Assembly: GCF_029338315.1 (NCBI RefSeq)
Contig: NZ_CP119794.1
Coordinates: forward strand, 3,348,001 to 3,412,000
Direction: 5' to 3'
Source: Haloarcula regularis
GTDB lineage: Archaea; Halobacteriota; Halobacteria; Halobacteriales; Haloarculaceae
DNA: 64,000 nt
Every line of letters starts with the position of its first letter. Within the stretch, counting starts at the first letter, position 1. The position numbers and the translations under genes are program-made. Below the pieces are notes generated by a model, which was not told the DNA's origin, ran no database searches, and saw nothing but the letters and a program-made list of their open reading frames with translations. This document shows, in pieces, positions 34,407 through 42,776 of the stretch.

Positions 34407-34703
34407 ATGGCGATGGGGCCGCTCATCACGGCCGCCGCGGCGCTCGCGGGGCTGAACGTCCTCCTCTTGCTCCCGCTGGTGGGCGTCTGGGTGCGCAACT
34501 TCACGACGTTCCGTTCGGGGCTGGTCGGCGGGTTGCTGACCTTCGGCGTCGCGATGCTGGTCGAGAACGCGCTCGCGCTGTACTTTTTCTTCTCGATGCA
34601 GAGCTTCTACGCCGGCGACCCGCACGTCCAGCAGGCCGTCCTCGTCCTCCGGGCCGTCCAGTTCGTCGCCATCGCCGTGCTGAGTTACAGCACGCTCCGG
34701 TAG
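34407..34703 (+). CDS. Small three-helix membrane protein paired with the winged-helix gene
   Basis: A 98-residue protein with three hydrophobic segments (ALAGLNVLLLLPLVGVWV, LTFGVAMLVENALALYFFF, AVQFVAIAVLSYS). It resembles the small membrane proteins (DUF7521-like) that follow ArsR-like HTH genes in haloarchaea. The ATG at 34407 is 58 bases after the regulator stop. Function is unknown; it may anchor or signal to the regulator. Confidence 0.65.
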   Translation: MAMGPLITAAAALAGLNVLLLLPLVGVWVRNFTTFRSGLVGGLLTFGVAMLVENALALYFFFSMQSFYAGDPHVQQAVLVLRAVQFVAIAVLSYSTLR

Positions 34704-34757
34704 TCTGTCTGACGTGACGCCGAAGGGTGGATATGGGCCCGGCCCGTAGCCCGGCCG

Positions 34758-35129
34758 ATGGATCATCTCGCACCGTCTAACGTGCCGGTGTACACGACAC
34801 CGACGGAACACCGGGCAATCTGGGACCGCTGTGCGGACCGGGGCCATCCGGTGCTGGCCGTCCGCGTGGCCACCCGCGGCTACATCGTCAGGTACGACCT
34901 CCAGCACCTCGACCGGGAACTCACACCGGCGGCCGTCCAGGCGCTCCGTGATCGCGTTCGGGCGCGTCGGACCTATCCGACCGATACAGACCCCATCTCG
35001 GAGTCCGAAGGGGTCGGCGGCGAGGCCGGTGCCGTCTCCGGGGCGTTGCACACCCGGACCGAACGGGAGGGACGCGACCTCGCCTCGCACATCTCCGAGT
35101 TCGTCCTCGACCGGCGCAACTGGCGCTGA
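34758..35129 (+). CDS. Conserved-looking acidic protein, unknown function
   Basis: A 123-residue soluble protein beginning MDHLAPSNVPVYTTPTEHRAIWDRCADRG, followed by a short beta-rich segment VRVATRGYIVRYDLQHL. The middle is a low-complexity acidic/glycine stretch and the end is FVLDRRNWR. No known domain was recognised. Codon use is typical of the window. Confidence 0.6.
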   Translation: MDHLAPSNVPVYTTPTEHRAIWDRCADRGHPVLAVRVATRGYIVRYDLQHLDRELTPAAVQALRDRVRARRTYPTDTDPISESEGVGGEAGAVSGALHTRTEREGRDLASHISEFVLDRRNWR

Positions 35130-35190
35130 CCGCTCGCAATAAACGTCATCCGTACGAGACTTTTTGCCGACGGCGCCCCTGACTCGTCGT

Positions 35191-36045
35191 ATGGCAGTCG
35201 CGCGACACGACACGGGGCCGCTCTCAGCGGGGCGCGCCCTCGCCTCCCAGGTCCACCCGGTCTTCATGCTCCCGCCACTCGCGACGTCCCTGTTCGGTGG
35301 CTTGCTGGCAGGCGGTCTTTCCCTGCCGACCGCGGTCCTCCACGCCGGGGCGATGTTCTTTGCGGTCTACACCGCCCACGTCAAGGACGGCTACGTCGAC
35401 TTCCACGTCCGCGGCGAGGACGACGACCACCCGATGACCGAAACCGGGTGTCGCCTCGCGCTCGCCGGGGCGACGGCGGGGTTTGTCGCCTGCACGGCCG
35501 GTATCGCCCTCGCCGTCGGCCCGTGGGCGGCCCTCCTGACGGCGCCGACGTGGCTCATCGGCTACGCCCACGCGCCACAGCTGGACCTCAACACCGTCGG
35601 CGCGACGATGGGCTATCCGACCGGGATCGCGCTGGCGCTCGTCGGCGGGTACTACGTCCAGGCGACGTCGTTCTCGCCCCGGGTGCTGGGACTCGCCGCC
35701 GTCTTCCTGGTCCTGCTGACCGGCATCAAGATAATCGACGACGAGAAGGATTACGACTACGACCGGTCCATCCAGAAGCGGACCGTCGCCGTCGTCCTCG
35801 GCCCGCGGCGCGCCCGCCGCCTGGCGCTCGGCCTGCTGGCCACTGCGCTCGTCGGGGTGGTGGCGCTGACGGTGACGCTCCCGGGGATGCCCCCGAGCGG
35901 TGCCGGCGCCGCGCTGGTGTTCGGCGCCGTCGCGCTCGTCGCCCAGCGGGCCGAGTCGTCGCTGGCGACGAAGCTACTGATCCGCGGGTCGTACCTCTTT
36001 CTCGCGGTGCTGGTGGCCGCTGTCTGGTTTCGCCCGCTGGGATAG
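35191..36045 (+). CDS. UbiA-family prenyltransferase
   Basis: A 284-residue polytopic protein with eight or nine hydrophobic helices. Two Asp-rich motifs, KDGYVDFHVRGEDDD near residue 68 and IIDDEKDYDYD near 185, are the metal and diphosphate sites of UbiA transferases. Members transfer prenyl groups in quinone, haem or archaeal lipid synthesis. The acceptor here is not evident. The ATG at 35191 follows tttttgccg, a TATA-like element about 30 bases upstream. Confidence 0.85.
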   Translation: MAVARHDTGPLSAGRALASQVHPVFMLPPLATSLFGGLLAGGLSLPTAVLHAGAMFFAVYTAHVKDGYVDFHVRGEDDDHPMTETGCRLALAGATAGFVACTAGIALAVGPWAALLTAPTWLIGYAHAPQLDLNTVGATMGYPTGIALALVGGYYVQATSFSPRVLGLAAVFLVLLTGIKIIDDEKDYDYDRSIQKRTVAVVLGPRRARRLALGLLATALVGVVALTVTLPGMPPSGAGAALVFGAVALVAQRAESSLATKLLIRGSYLFLAVLVAAVWFRPLG

Positions 36046-36068
36046 CGACCCGGTCTCGGTCGCCGACC

Positions 36069-36908
36069 TCAGGCCGAGACGGTCGTCTGGTCCGAGACGG
36101 TGTTGCCGGCCTGGTCGGTCACCGAGATGCTGACCTGGTAGTCGACGCCGCCGCCCTTCTTGAACCGGAACTCGTCCGTGTCCGAGGCCGTGGCGATGCC
36201 GTCGTAGCTCCAGGCGGTGCTCCGGAGGGTGGCGCCGCTGCTGTCGGCGACTTCCAGCGTCACCGAGGCGAGGTCGGCGTCGACGTCCGTGACGTCCCAG
36301 TTGACGGTGATCTCCGCGTGTGGGTCCTTCCGACCGGCCTCGGAGACGTTGAACCGGGTGACGGCCGGCGGGGACTCGGTGCTCTCCGTGACCGTGGTGA
36401 ACGTCGCCGCGGTGCCGGTGGCCGACTCGCCACTCGAGGAGAGTGCCGTCGTGCGGAACTCGTAGTCGGTCCCGCTTGCCAGTCCGGAGACCGACTGGGA
36501 GACGCTCCCCGTGGCGGTGACCGTCTGCGACGCGGTGGTCGACCAGGACCCGCCGACGGGCCGGTACTCGAAGGCGGCGTCCACGGAATCGGCGCCGCCG
36601 AGGTCGGTGACCGACCCGGTGAGCGTCGCCGCCGTCGTCTGGACGTCCGTCGCTCCGTCGGTCGTCACGGCCAGTGACGACGTCGTCGTCGTCTCCTCCG
36701 TCCCGTAGCCGTCCGCCCCGTAGCCGCCCTCTCCGAACCCGGCCGTGCTGTCGGCGGCGGCGACGTTGCCGACACCGAGTGAGGAGGCCGCGACAGCCCC
36801 GAGAGCGCCCGTCAGTTTCAGTACCGACCGCCTGCTGAACACGCCTCGTTGACCCGACCCTGCGTGCTGGCTATCCGTCGTTCGACTCTGCTCGTCGTGT
36901 CTTGCCAT
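36069..36908 (-). CDS. Tat-exported protein with fibronectin III-like domains
   Basis: A 279-residue protein. The twin-arginine signal is clear: FSRRSVLKLTGALGAVAASS, with cleavage expected near VAAADS. The mature part is a Gly/Tyr-rich stretch, then a FnIII-like repeat (TTAATLTGSVTDLGGADSV...GLASGTDYEFRTTA), and a second beta domain ending in VSDQTTVSA. It is likely folded in the cytoplasm and exported by Tat. It lies at the edge of the surface-protein locus. On the minus strand the TATA-like ctttaag (about 36932) is some 30 bases from the ATG. Confidence 0.78.
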   Translation of the reverse strand: MARHDEQSRTTDSQHAGSGQRGVFSRRSVLKLTGALGAVAASSLGVGNVAAADSTAGFGEGGYGADGYGTEETTTTSSLAVTTDGATDVQTTAATLTGSVTDLGGADSVDAAFEYRPVGGSWSTTASQTVTATGSVSQSVSGLASGTDYEFRTTALSSSGESATGTAATFTTVTESTESPPAVTRFNVSEAGRKDPHAEITVNWDVTDVDADLASVTLEVADSSGATLRSTAWSYDGIATASDTDEFRFKKGGGVDYQVSISVTDQAGNTVSDQTTVSA

Positions 36909-37219
36909 CGATTCGATGGGACCAACCTACTTAAAGGAATTCGTACCGAGAACTGTTCGCTACTCCGCAGACGATTCTATTTGCATACCAGAAACATACG
37001 ATTCTTGAAGACCGATTCTCAGTGACGGATTCCGTGTGGAAATCTCACAAAGAGGGTCGGATAAGTAGATATTGTTGAAAAATTGACAACCGGCGGCCTG
37101 GGGGCAGGACCGGCGGTCTATCTGCTCGAACCCGTGACCCTCGCGAGCGCGTCACTCACTTGCAGGTGACGACCAGCCTCACCGACCTCGTGGTCCGCAC
37201 GGGGCACCTCGAGGTCGTC
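36909..37219. other. Intergenic tract between two minus-strand surface genes
   Basis: Low GC from about 36940 to 37090, containing the promoter of the Tat-exported protein on the minus strand. The remaining 130 bases are GC-rich without a gene. Nothing else was recognised. Confidence 0.5.
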
Positions 37220-37747
37220 TCAGCCGCTCTCGGTCGGCGAACTGGTTGCGGTCGCTGTCGCCGTCGCGGTCGTCTCGGCGGATCCCGTCTCGACCACCGC
37301 CTCGCAGGTGACAGTCACCGACCGCGTCAGCTCGACACCGACGTCGGGGCCCGTTCCCTCGACGACGACGTCGACCGGTTCCACGGCCGCGCTGTCGTCA
37401 CACGAGACGTCCGCGACGACGGCGCCGCGTTCGCCGGTCGAGAGCGTCCCCGGACCGCGCACGCTCGACAGCGTCGGTGGCGTATGCTCGGCCCCGTCGA
37501 CGCTGACGGAGACGTCTAGGGCCGACCCGAAACGGTTCGTGACCGTCGCGAGCGTTGCCCGGGTGGTAACATTCCCCGGAACCGAGACGGCGTGCTCCTG
37601 GACGCCGAGATAGGCGGACTGGTCGTCGCCGATGTCGACGTCGACCCCCCGGTCGGCGATCGTCGCAGTGAAGGCCCCGGTCTGTGTCACGGCGAGGGCG
37701 AGTGAGAGACCCAGGCCGACGAGTGCGACCCGGCGGCCGGCGCTCAT
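37220..37747 (-). CDS. DUF1102-like secreted protein with Thr/Ser-rich tail
   Basis: A 175-residue protein. The hydrophobic start VALVGLGLSLALAVTQTGAF is followed by TATIADRGVDVDIGDDQSAYLGV, the same pattern as GAFSFVEAGRGVTVQTTGDDSAYL in the protein at 38664. The end is a run of Thr-Ala-Thr repeats, a likely O-glycosylated stalk. The ATG overlaps the stop of the DUF7344 gene by 4 bases, so the regulator and this secreted protein are co-translated. Confidence 0.7.
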   Translation of the reverse strand: MSAGRRVALVGLGLSLALAVTQTGAFTATIADRGVDVDIGDDQSAYLGVQEHAVSVPGNVTTRATLATVTNRFGSALDVSVSVDGAEHTPPTLSSVRGPGTLSTGERGAVVADVSCDDSAAVEPVDVVVEGTGPDVGVELTRSVTVTCEAVVETGSAETTATATATATSSPTESG

Positions 37748-38340
37748 CGGTCGCGCACCTCCGGCGGGTCCGCGGTGGTGCCGAGACGCAGCCGCGAGAA
37801 ATTGAAGTACGTGTGGACCACCGCCGAGACGAGCAAGATGACGGCCAGGAAGGCGGCCCCGGAGAGGTGCGGGACCGACGCGAACGGACCGAGGTCCGAC
37901 CACGCGCCCCCCAGGACGACCAGTCCCACCACCGACAGGCCGAGGTAGTAGAGGCTCCAGGGCACGTCGGCCCCCGGAACCACGTCCAGATACACCTCCA
38001 GGTCCGCGACGGCGTCGGCGAGTTCGACCGTCTCTCTGCCCGAGTCGTACACGACGAACCCGCTCTCGTCCATCTTCGGCAGGTGGTGCTGGTGGAGCGC
38101 CGTCTTGACGCGCTTTGTCTCCATCGAGGTGAGTTCAGCGACCGGTTTGTCGTTCTCCCAGGCGGCCACGTGTTCGGCCAGTTCCCTGAGGTACACCTCC
38201 CGTCGCTCCCGCTTGAGATAGTGGAAGACGAACCGCCGTCGCCTGTTGCTCAGAACCTCGAACACCTCGTCCTGCGATGGTGTCTGTTCGTCGTCCGATC
38301 CCCCGGTGTGTCTGGATAGCTCCGTCCGTGCCTGGCTCAT
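37744..38340 (-). CDS. DUF7344 winged-helix protein with two membrane helices (second copy)
   Basis: A 198-residue protein. SQDEVFEVLSNRRRRFVFHYLKRE and METKRVKTALHQHHLPKMDESGFVVYD form the HTH part; two hydrophobic helices (YLGLSVVGLVVLGGA and AAFLAVILLVSAVVHTYFNF) follow. It is a paralogue of the gene at 11210 with the same order of motifs. It is divergent from the DUF1102-like gene at 38664 and overlaps the downstream secreted protein gene. A membrane-bound regulator of surface-protein genes is a reasonable inference. Confidence 0.8.
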   Translation of the reverse strand: MSQARTELSRHTGGSDDEQTPSQDEVFEVLSNRRRRFVFHYLKRERREVYLRELAEHVAAWENDKPVAELTSMETKRVKTALHQHHLPKMDESGFVVYDSGRETVELADAVADLEVYLDVVPGADVPWSLYYLGLSVVGLVVLGGAWSDLGPFASVPHLSGAAFLAVILLVSAVVHTYFNFSRLRLGTTADPPEVRDR

Positions 38341-38597
38341 GCCTCGTCTCCCCCGAACGTCGACGGATATCGACATCTCATTCCGCGCCCATTTAGTTAG
38401 TAATATTACACTATGTGGTAATCCTTACATGTTAGCCGCTGTATGCCCCGAATACTGCGGGCCATCTAGATAAGGCCGTATTACTCACCAGAACAGACCC
38501 ATTGCACACCGAATAGGCCGATTTCTATCCTGCAACGGTTCTCTTCGATGTGCCCCTCGTGTATACAAAAGATACGACGGGTCGTTGCTTTTCCCGC
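38341..38597. other. Shared upstream region of divergent DUF7344 and DUF1102-like genes
   Basis: AT-rich near 38395-38440 with the palindrome gtaatattac. A second gcacaccgaataggcc at 38504 resembles leader sequence but lacks a pairing arm nearby. The TATA tatacaaaa at 38562 lies 36 bases before the leader stem. Confidence 0.5.
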
Positions 38598-38663
38598 GCA
38601 CACCGGTGCAGTCACGCCCACCGGCGCGACTGGCCGCTGGGTGTGTACACGGAACTTCCAACG
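38598..38663 (+). promoter_or_regulatory. Structured 5' leader of DUF1102-like gene 1 (shared closing stem)
   Basis: GCACACC (38598-38604) pairs with GGTGTGT (38640-38646), with one terminal G-U. Inside, 38609-38618 and 38623-38632 form a ten-base stem with one A-C mismatch and a four-base loop. CGGA then lies about 13 bases before the ATG. The outer stem is the same as in the two pilin leaders although the proteins are unrelated. Confidence 0.65.
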
Positions 38664-39182
38664 ATGCAACGACGCAACTTCCTCGTCGGAATGGGATCGC
38701 TCGCCGCCGGCTCGGCGGCCGCAGTGGGTACAGGGGCGTTTAGTTTCGTCGAAGCCGGCCGTGGCGTCACCGTCCAGACCACCGGCGACGACTCGGCATA
38801 TCTCAAACTCGACGGTGACAACGAGTACGTCACGGACAACAGCGGCGAACTGACCATCGACCTCGGGGGGACATCGGGCAACGGCGGGTCCGCGTTCAAC
38901 TACGACGCCGCGACGCGCGTGGAGGGTGTCGTGACGGTGGTGAACCAGGGGCCGAACAGCCTCTCTGTCTCTCTCGAGGGCGACGGTGGCAACGTCTCGG
39001 TCGTCGGGGACGTCGACAACGTCGACATGGACTCCGGCGAAGGTATCTACTTCGCAGTCCGCAGTCCGACGGTCGCGTCCGGCGACGCCGCGTTCATCGA
39101 CGTCGCCATCGTCGAAGGGCCCGACGGCGACAGCGAGGTCGGCAACGGGGCAGGTGGCACTCTCACGATAGTCACGGACTGA
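38664..39182 (+). CDS. DUF1102-like secreted protein (TasA/SipW-substrate-like)
   Basis: A 172-residue protein. The start MQRRNFLVGMGSLAAGSAAAVGTG is an export signal with an Arg pair; AFSFVEAGRGVTV follows, as in signal peptides processed by SipW-type peptidases. The mature part is a beta-rich domain with DDSAYLKLDG and VVNQGPNSLSVSL and ends with GGTLTIVTD. The ATG at 38664 lies directly after the structured leader. It is likely a surface or matrix protein cleaved by the signal peptidase at 40404. Confidence 0.78.
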   Translation: MQRRNFLVGMGSLAAGSAAAVGTGAFSFVEAGRGVTVQTTGDDSAYLKLDGDNEYVTDNSGELTIDLGGTSGNGGSAFNYDAATRVEGVVTVVNQGPNSLSVSLEGDGGNVSVVGDVDNVDMDSGEGIYFAVRSPTVASGDAAFIDVAIVEGPDGDSEVGNGAGGTLTIVTD

Positions 39183-39478
39183 ACACGTACGGTTCCGCTC
39201 GATTTCGGGGCCAGAAATTCAGGAGGCAGGAATCCTGATTTGATGGGACAGTTCGGTTCCGAGCTGTGGATCGCCTGGAATCTTCAGCGGTCTCGTCGGG
39301 CTCATGTTAATTTCGTTATCATTCGCCGAGCGCGCCGACGACACTCACCGAGTAATACTATCTTACACTCTGAAAACATTCTATTCAGCACTCAGAGGGA
39401 GGTTCTGTACTCACAGAGTATCATTGCGTTGCTGTCACTGTATATACACAAATGGTGGTGGGTCCATGCACGTAACGA
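39183..39478. other. Intergenic promoter region between the tandem DUF1102-like genes
   Basis: AT-rich, no gene. The TATA tatatac at 39441 lies 38 bases before the leader stem. A short inverted repeat tactcacagagta is at about 39408-39420. Confidence 0.5.
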
Positions 39479-39542
39479 GCGCACCCCTGACGACGTGTCG
39501 GCGACGCGACCGGTCGCACGGGTGTGCACGGAGACTACAACG
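39479..39542 (+). promoter_or_regulatory. Structured 5' leader of DUF1102-like gene 2 (shared closing stem)
   Basis: GCGCACCC (39479-39486) pairs with GGGTGTGC (39520-39527): eight pairs including one G-U. Relative to the other leaders the stem is extended by a C-G pair and shows a compensated change, which supports a real RNA structure. A self-complementary GCGACCGGTCGC lies inside, and CGGAG follows ten bases before the ATG. Confidence 0.65.
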
Positions 39543-40124
39543 ATGCAACGACGCAAATTCCTCGTCGGAATGGGATCGCTCGCCGCCGGATCAGCGGCTG
39601 CAATGGGTACTGGTGCGTTTGCTAGTGTTGAGGCGACTCGTACCGTCGGTGTCAATGTGGCAGGTGACCAAGCTGCTTATCTCGGTTTGGAAGCGACGTC
39701 ACCTTACGCGGAATACAGCGGGAAACAACTCGTCTTGGACTTCAGTAACAACAATAACGGTGGCAGCGGTATCAACGCCGACTCGGTCACTACCTTTGAC
39801 GGCGTTTTTCGGATGACGAATAACGGTCCGAACAATCTCGACATCACTATCGATAAATCCGGTTTGGCTAACCCGGATCGATGGCATTTCGTCCCCAAAG
39901 AAGTATACGACGAGTACAGTGGTTCCTATCCCGAAGATAGCTTCTACCCGAGCTGGGACGACTTCGGCGGGTACGAGAGTACCAATGCAAGTGGAGGTGG
40001 TCTTGACTCGGGTAATTCTACGCTAGTTGGTGTGGCGATAGACGCGCGGGACATGGCCAGTGTTCCAGGTGGCGAAATCAGATATGCAGTCACGGATGAA
40101 GACGGACCATACGGAAGCGGATAG
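39543..40124 (+). CDS. DUF1102-like secreted protein, tandem paralogue
   Basis: A 193-residue protein. The first 20 codons are almost identical at DNA level to those at 38664 (MQRRKFLVGMGSLAAGSAAA), but the mature part differs: GDQAAYLGLEATSPYAEYSG, NNNNGGSGINADS and NNGPNNLDITID. Later codons are clearly less GC-rich than the window average. The signal and leader look recently duplicated or converted while the exposed domain diverged. It is probably processed by the adjacent signal peptidase. Confidence 0.78.
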   Translation: MQRRKFLVGMGSLAAGSAAAMGTGAFASVEATRTVGVNVAGDQAAYLGLEATSPYAEYSGKQLVLDFSNNNNGGSGINADSVTTFDGVFRMTNNGPNNLDITIDKSGLANPDRWHFVPKEVYDEYSGSYPEDSFYPSWDDFGGYESTNASGGGLDSGNSTLVGVAIDARDMASVPGGEIRYAVTDEDGPYGSG

Positions 40125-40403
40125 TGTCTCGAATCCGGAGTAATTTGGTGTAGCGCCCTATATTCTGTCTTTTCAATTATTTTGCCGGATTACACGTTCT
40201 ACCTCTTGATAGAGTTGCTACCGCAGACGCGTGGTGTCCGGAAATTATCATGCTGTAAATTAGAACAACGATTACTGGGATTCTTCTAAACCGTGCCGCA
40301 GTTAAATAGATACTTTTCCCTCTCTTAACTCCGTAGAGACCGACTCAGCAGACTAAAATCACCAAATAACAAATAGGTTTGTACATGATCCATCATCCCT
40401 GAC

Positions 40404-41567
40404 ATGGGTCGCCTACAAGTTTTGGTTGTGATTTTACAACTTACAATCCTTCTCGCCGTGTTATCTCTGGTTTTAGGATCCATCCTCGGCCAGCCGACCC
40501 TCTTGGGGTTCGTTACCTCGGGAAGCATGGAACCCACAATCAGGGAAGGTGACGGCTTCGTCGCTATCCCGGCAGCCATCACCGACGATCCGGAAGCGGG
40601 TGACGTCGTCGTCTTCCGCGCTGAAGACATCCAGGGCGGCGGTCTCACCACTCACCGAATCGTCGAGGAAACCGACAGAGGATACATCACGAAAGGCGAC
40701 GCCAATCCGTTCACCGACCAGGACAGCGGTGAGCCACCGGTAAAGTCAGAGCAGATCGTCGCCGTCGCCTGGCAACCCGGCGGCGAGGTGCTGGCGATAC
40801 CGGGCGTCGGCACCGTCGTCACCGGCACTCAGCGCGTCCTCCAGGTTGTACAGGGCACGCTCGCTTCGGCATTGGGAACCCGTTCACTACTCGGCGTCCA
40901 GGGACTCGCGTACCTCGTCTTCGCGCTCTCGCTGCTGCTCTACGGCGTCGATGCGTGGCGTGACAGCGGCCGGGACCGGGGCTCGCGCGACCGGTCGCGG
41001 AGCACCGGCACCAGCGCACGCCTGATCGTCGCCGTGCTCGCCGCCGTCGTCGTCGTGAGCGCCACCGCGGCGATGGTCGGGCCCGCGGGTACACAGGAGT
41101 TCGGCGTCGTCAGCGCCGAGAGCGACTCGCCGGGGCTGCGGGTCATCGAACAGGGGACCACCGAATCGACCACCTATCCCGTTGGCAACGGTGGGTTCGT
41201 CTCCGCAATCGTCTTTCTAGAGCCGAGCGACGGGAACGTCGACGTCCAGCCGCGCGAGCTCACCGTCCCGCGACAGTCGGTGGTCAACGCGACCCTGGCG
41301 ATTCACGCGCCGCCCGAGACGGGCTATTACCGCTACTTCGTCACGCAACACCGGTACCTGGCGCTGCTGCCGCAGGCGCATATCCGGGCGCTGTACGAGG
41401 TCCACCCGTGGGCGCCCATCGTCGTCATCGACGCGCTGCTCGGCGTGCCGTTCTACCTCGTCGGCGTCACACTGGTCGGGACCGGGCGGGTGCGGAGGCG
41501 GTCACGGGACACCGGCCGGTCGACGACGGCCCGCGTCCGGCGTCGGGTGCGCCGGCTGTACCGCTAG
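40404..41567 (+). CDS. S26B signal peptidase I (Sec11/SipW type) with C-terminal extension
   Basis: A 387-residue membrane protein. After one helix, TSGSMEPTI holds the nucleophile Ser41; LTTHRIVE holds His84, which replaces the bacterial Lys as in Sec11/SipW enzymes; TKGDANPFTDQD holds the conserved Asp. The C-terminal 200 residues, beyond a second helix, form an extra extracellular domain with a last helix and an Arg-rich tail. The catalytic part removes signal peptides at the outer face of the membrane. Its place beside three DUF1102-like precursors suggests it is their dedicated peptidase, as SipW is for TasA. Confidence 0.88.
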   Translation: MGRLQVLVVILQLTILLAVLSLVLGSILGQPTLLGFVTSGSMEPTIREGDGFVAIPAAITDDPEAGDVVVFRAEDIQGGGLTTHRIVEETDRGYITKGDANPFTDQDSGEPPVKSEQIVAVAWQPGGEVLAIPGVGTVVTGTQRVLQVVQGTLASALGTRSLLGVQGLAYLVFALSLLLYGVDAWRDSGRDRGSRDRSRSTGTSARLIVAVLAAVVVVSATAAMVGPAGTQEFGVVSAESDSPGLRVIEQGTTESTTYPVGNGGFVSAIVFLEPSDGNVDVQPRELTVPRQSVVNATLAIHAPPETGYYRYFVTQHRYLALLPQAHIRALYEVHPWAPIVVIDALLGVPFYLVGVTLVGTGRVRRRSRDTGRSTTARVRRRVRRLYR

Positions 41568-41641
41568 CCCGAGCCAACCGGAAATATCGGTAGCATAACA
41601 ATAACCGTCCCCATCGGCCTTGGAGGTCATGGGACCGCTGG

Positions 41642-42764
41642 TTGCAGGCGCGGGCAGCACTCGAGTCGTGGTTCGACGGTCTCGTCGTCGTGTTTCTCGT
41701 CCTGGCACTCGTCGGTGGCTGGGTGGCCTACGGTGCGCACGTCGACCCGGGCACGACCACGGAGGAACGGACCGTCTCGTCGTGGGCGACGACGGGGACC
41801 TACACCCACGAGGCGACAGTCACCGAACCGAACCCGGTGTACGACCGCGGGACGACGCTTCGGAACCGGTCGATGTACCTGCTGGCCGCGACGCCGGACC
41901 TCGGCGGGCAGTTCGCCTTCTCGTACAACGCCACCGACGGCGGCAGTCTCGACGTCGAGCTTTGAGGAGGCGCTCGTCGTCCGGGCCGTCGACGAACAAC
42001 AGGAGGGGACGGCAGTGGTCTGGGAGCAGTCCCGGACGCTCGAGACGCGCGCCGAGTCCGACGTGGCGCCGGGATCGCGGGTGACCGTCCCGTTCTCGCT
42101 GGACGTCAACCGGACCCAGAACCGGACCGAGCAGATCTCGGAGCGACTGGGGAACCCGCCCGGCGAGCCCCGCGTGCTCCTCGTCACGACGGTCCAGCTC
42201 TCGGGGACGGTCAACGGTCAGGCGGTCAACCGGACGGCGGCCTACGCCATGCCGATAACGTTCTCGCAGAACGCCTACCGGGTGAACGCCTCGGCAGACA
42301 CGACCCGCGACGAGACGACGGCCCTCGTCGAGGTGCCCCGCGAGCCCGGGACGCTCCCCGCCACCGGCGGCCCCTTGCTCTTCGCGCTCGGGCTCCTGGG
42401 ACTCGTCGTCATCGCCACCATGCGCGTCCGGGGCGACGTCGAGTTGACCGACCGGGAGCGAGCGCGCCTCGCCTTCGAGACCGACCGCGACGAGTTCTCC
42501 GAGTGGCTCACGTCGTTCGAGTTGCCGCCGGAGGCGCTGGACCTCCCCCGGGCGGAGGCGTCGTCGCTCGCCGACCTGGTGGACTTCGCCATCGACACCA
42601 ACAACAGCGTCGTCGAGAACCCGGGCTCGGAGACCTACTACGTCCGCCACGACGGCGTGCTGTACACCTACGAACCGCCAGCGCCGGACGCCCCAGGAGA
42701 TTCGTCGGCTGGCGATTCGTCGCCGGAGGTCGATGGTGATCTTGACGGGGGCAACGACCAGTAG
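41642..42764 (+). CDS. DUF5305 membrane protein, frame break and uncertain start
   Basis: The N-terminus QARAALESWFDGLVVVFLVLALVGGWVAYG is a membrane helix; an extracellular beta domain follows and reads VVRAVDEQQEG after the break near 41960, where an in-frame TGA appears. A second helix is near PLLFALGLLGLVVIATM, and the cytoplasmic tail ends in an acidic stretch. In haloarchaea DUF5305 genes stand beside SipW-type signal peptidases, as here. No ATG is in frame; a TTG at 41642 is used, or the ATG at 41629 with another missing base. Confidence 0.75.
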
Positions 42765-42776
42765 TCCGCGCTCGGC

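Noticed and set aside
38504..38516. A further GCACACC upstream of the DUF1102-like leader
   Set aside because: It lies before the TATA box and has no pairing arm in the expected place, so it is not counted as a fifth leader.
39240..39542. Upstream extension of the second DUF1102-like gene
   Set aside because: The added 101 residues cross the TATA box and the structured leader; the ATG at 39543 places the signal peptide correctly.
42350..42420. LPATG followed by a hydrophobic helix in the DUF5305 protein, like a sortase signal
   Set aside because: The motif is followed by a cytoplasmic domain of over 100 residues rather than the protein end, and no sortase gene is seen, so it is probably coincidental.
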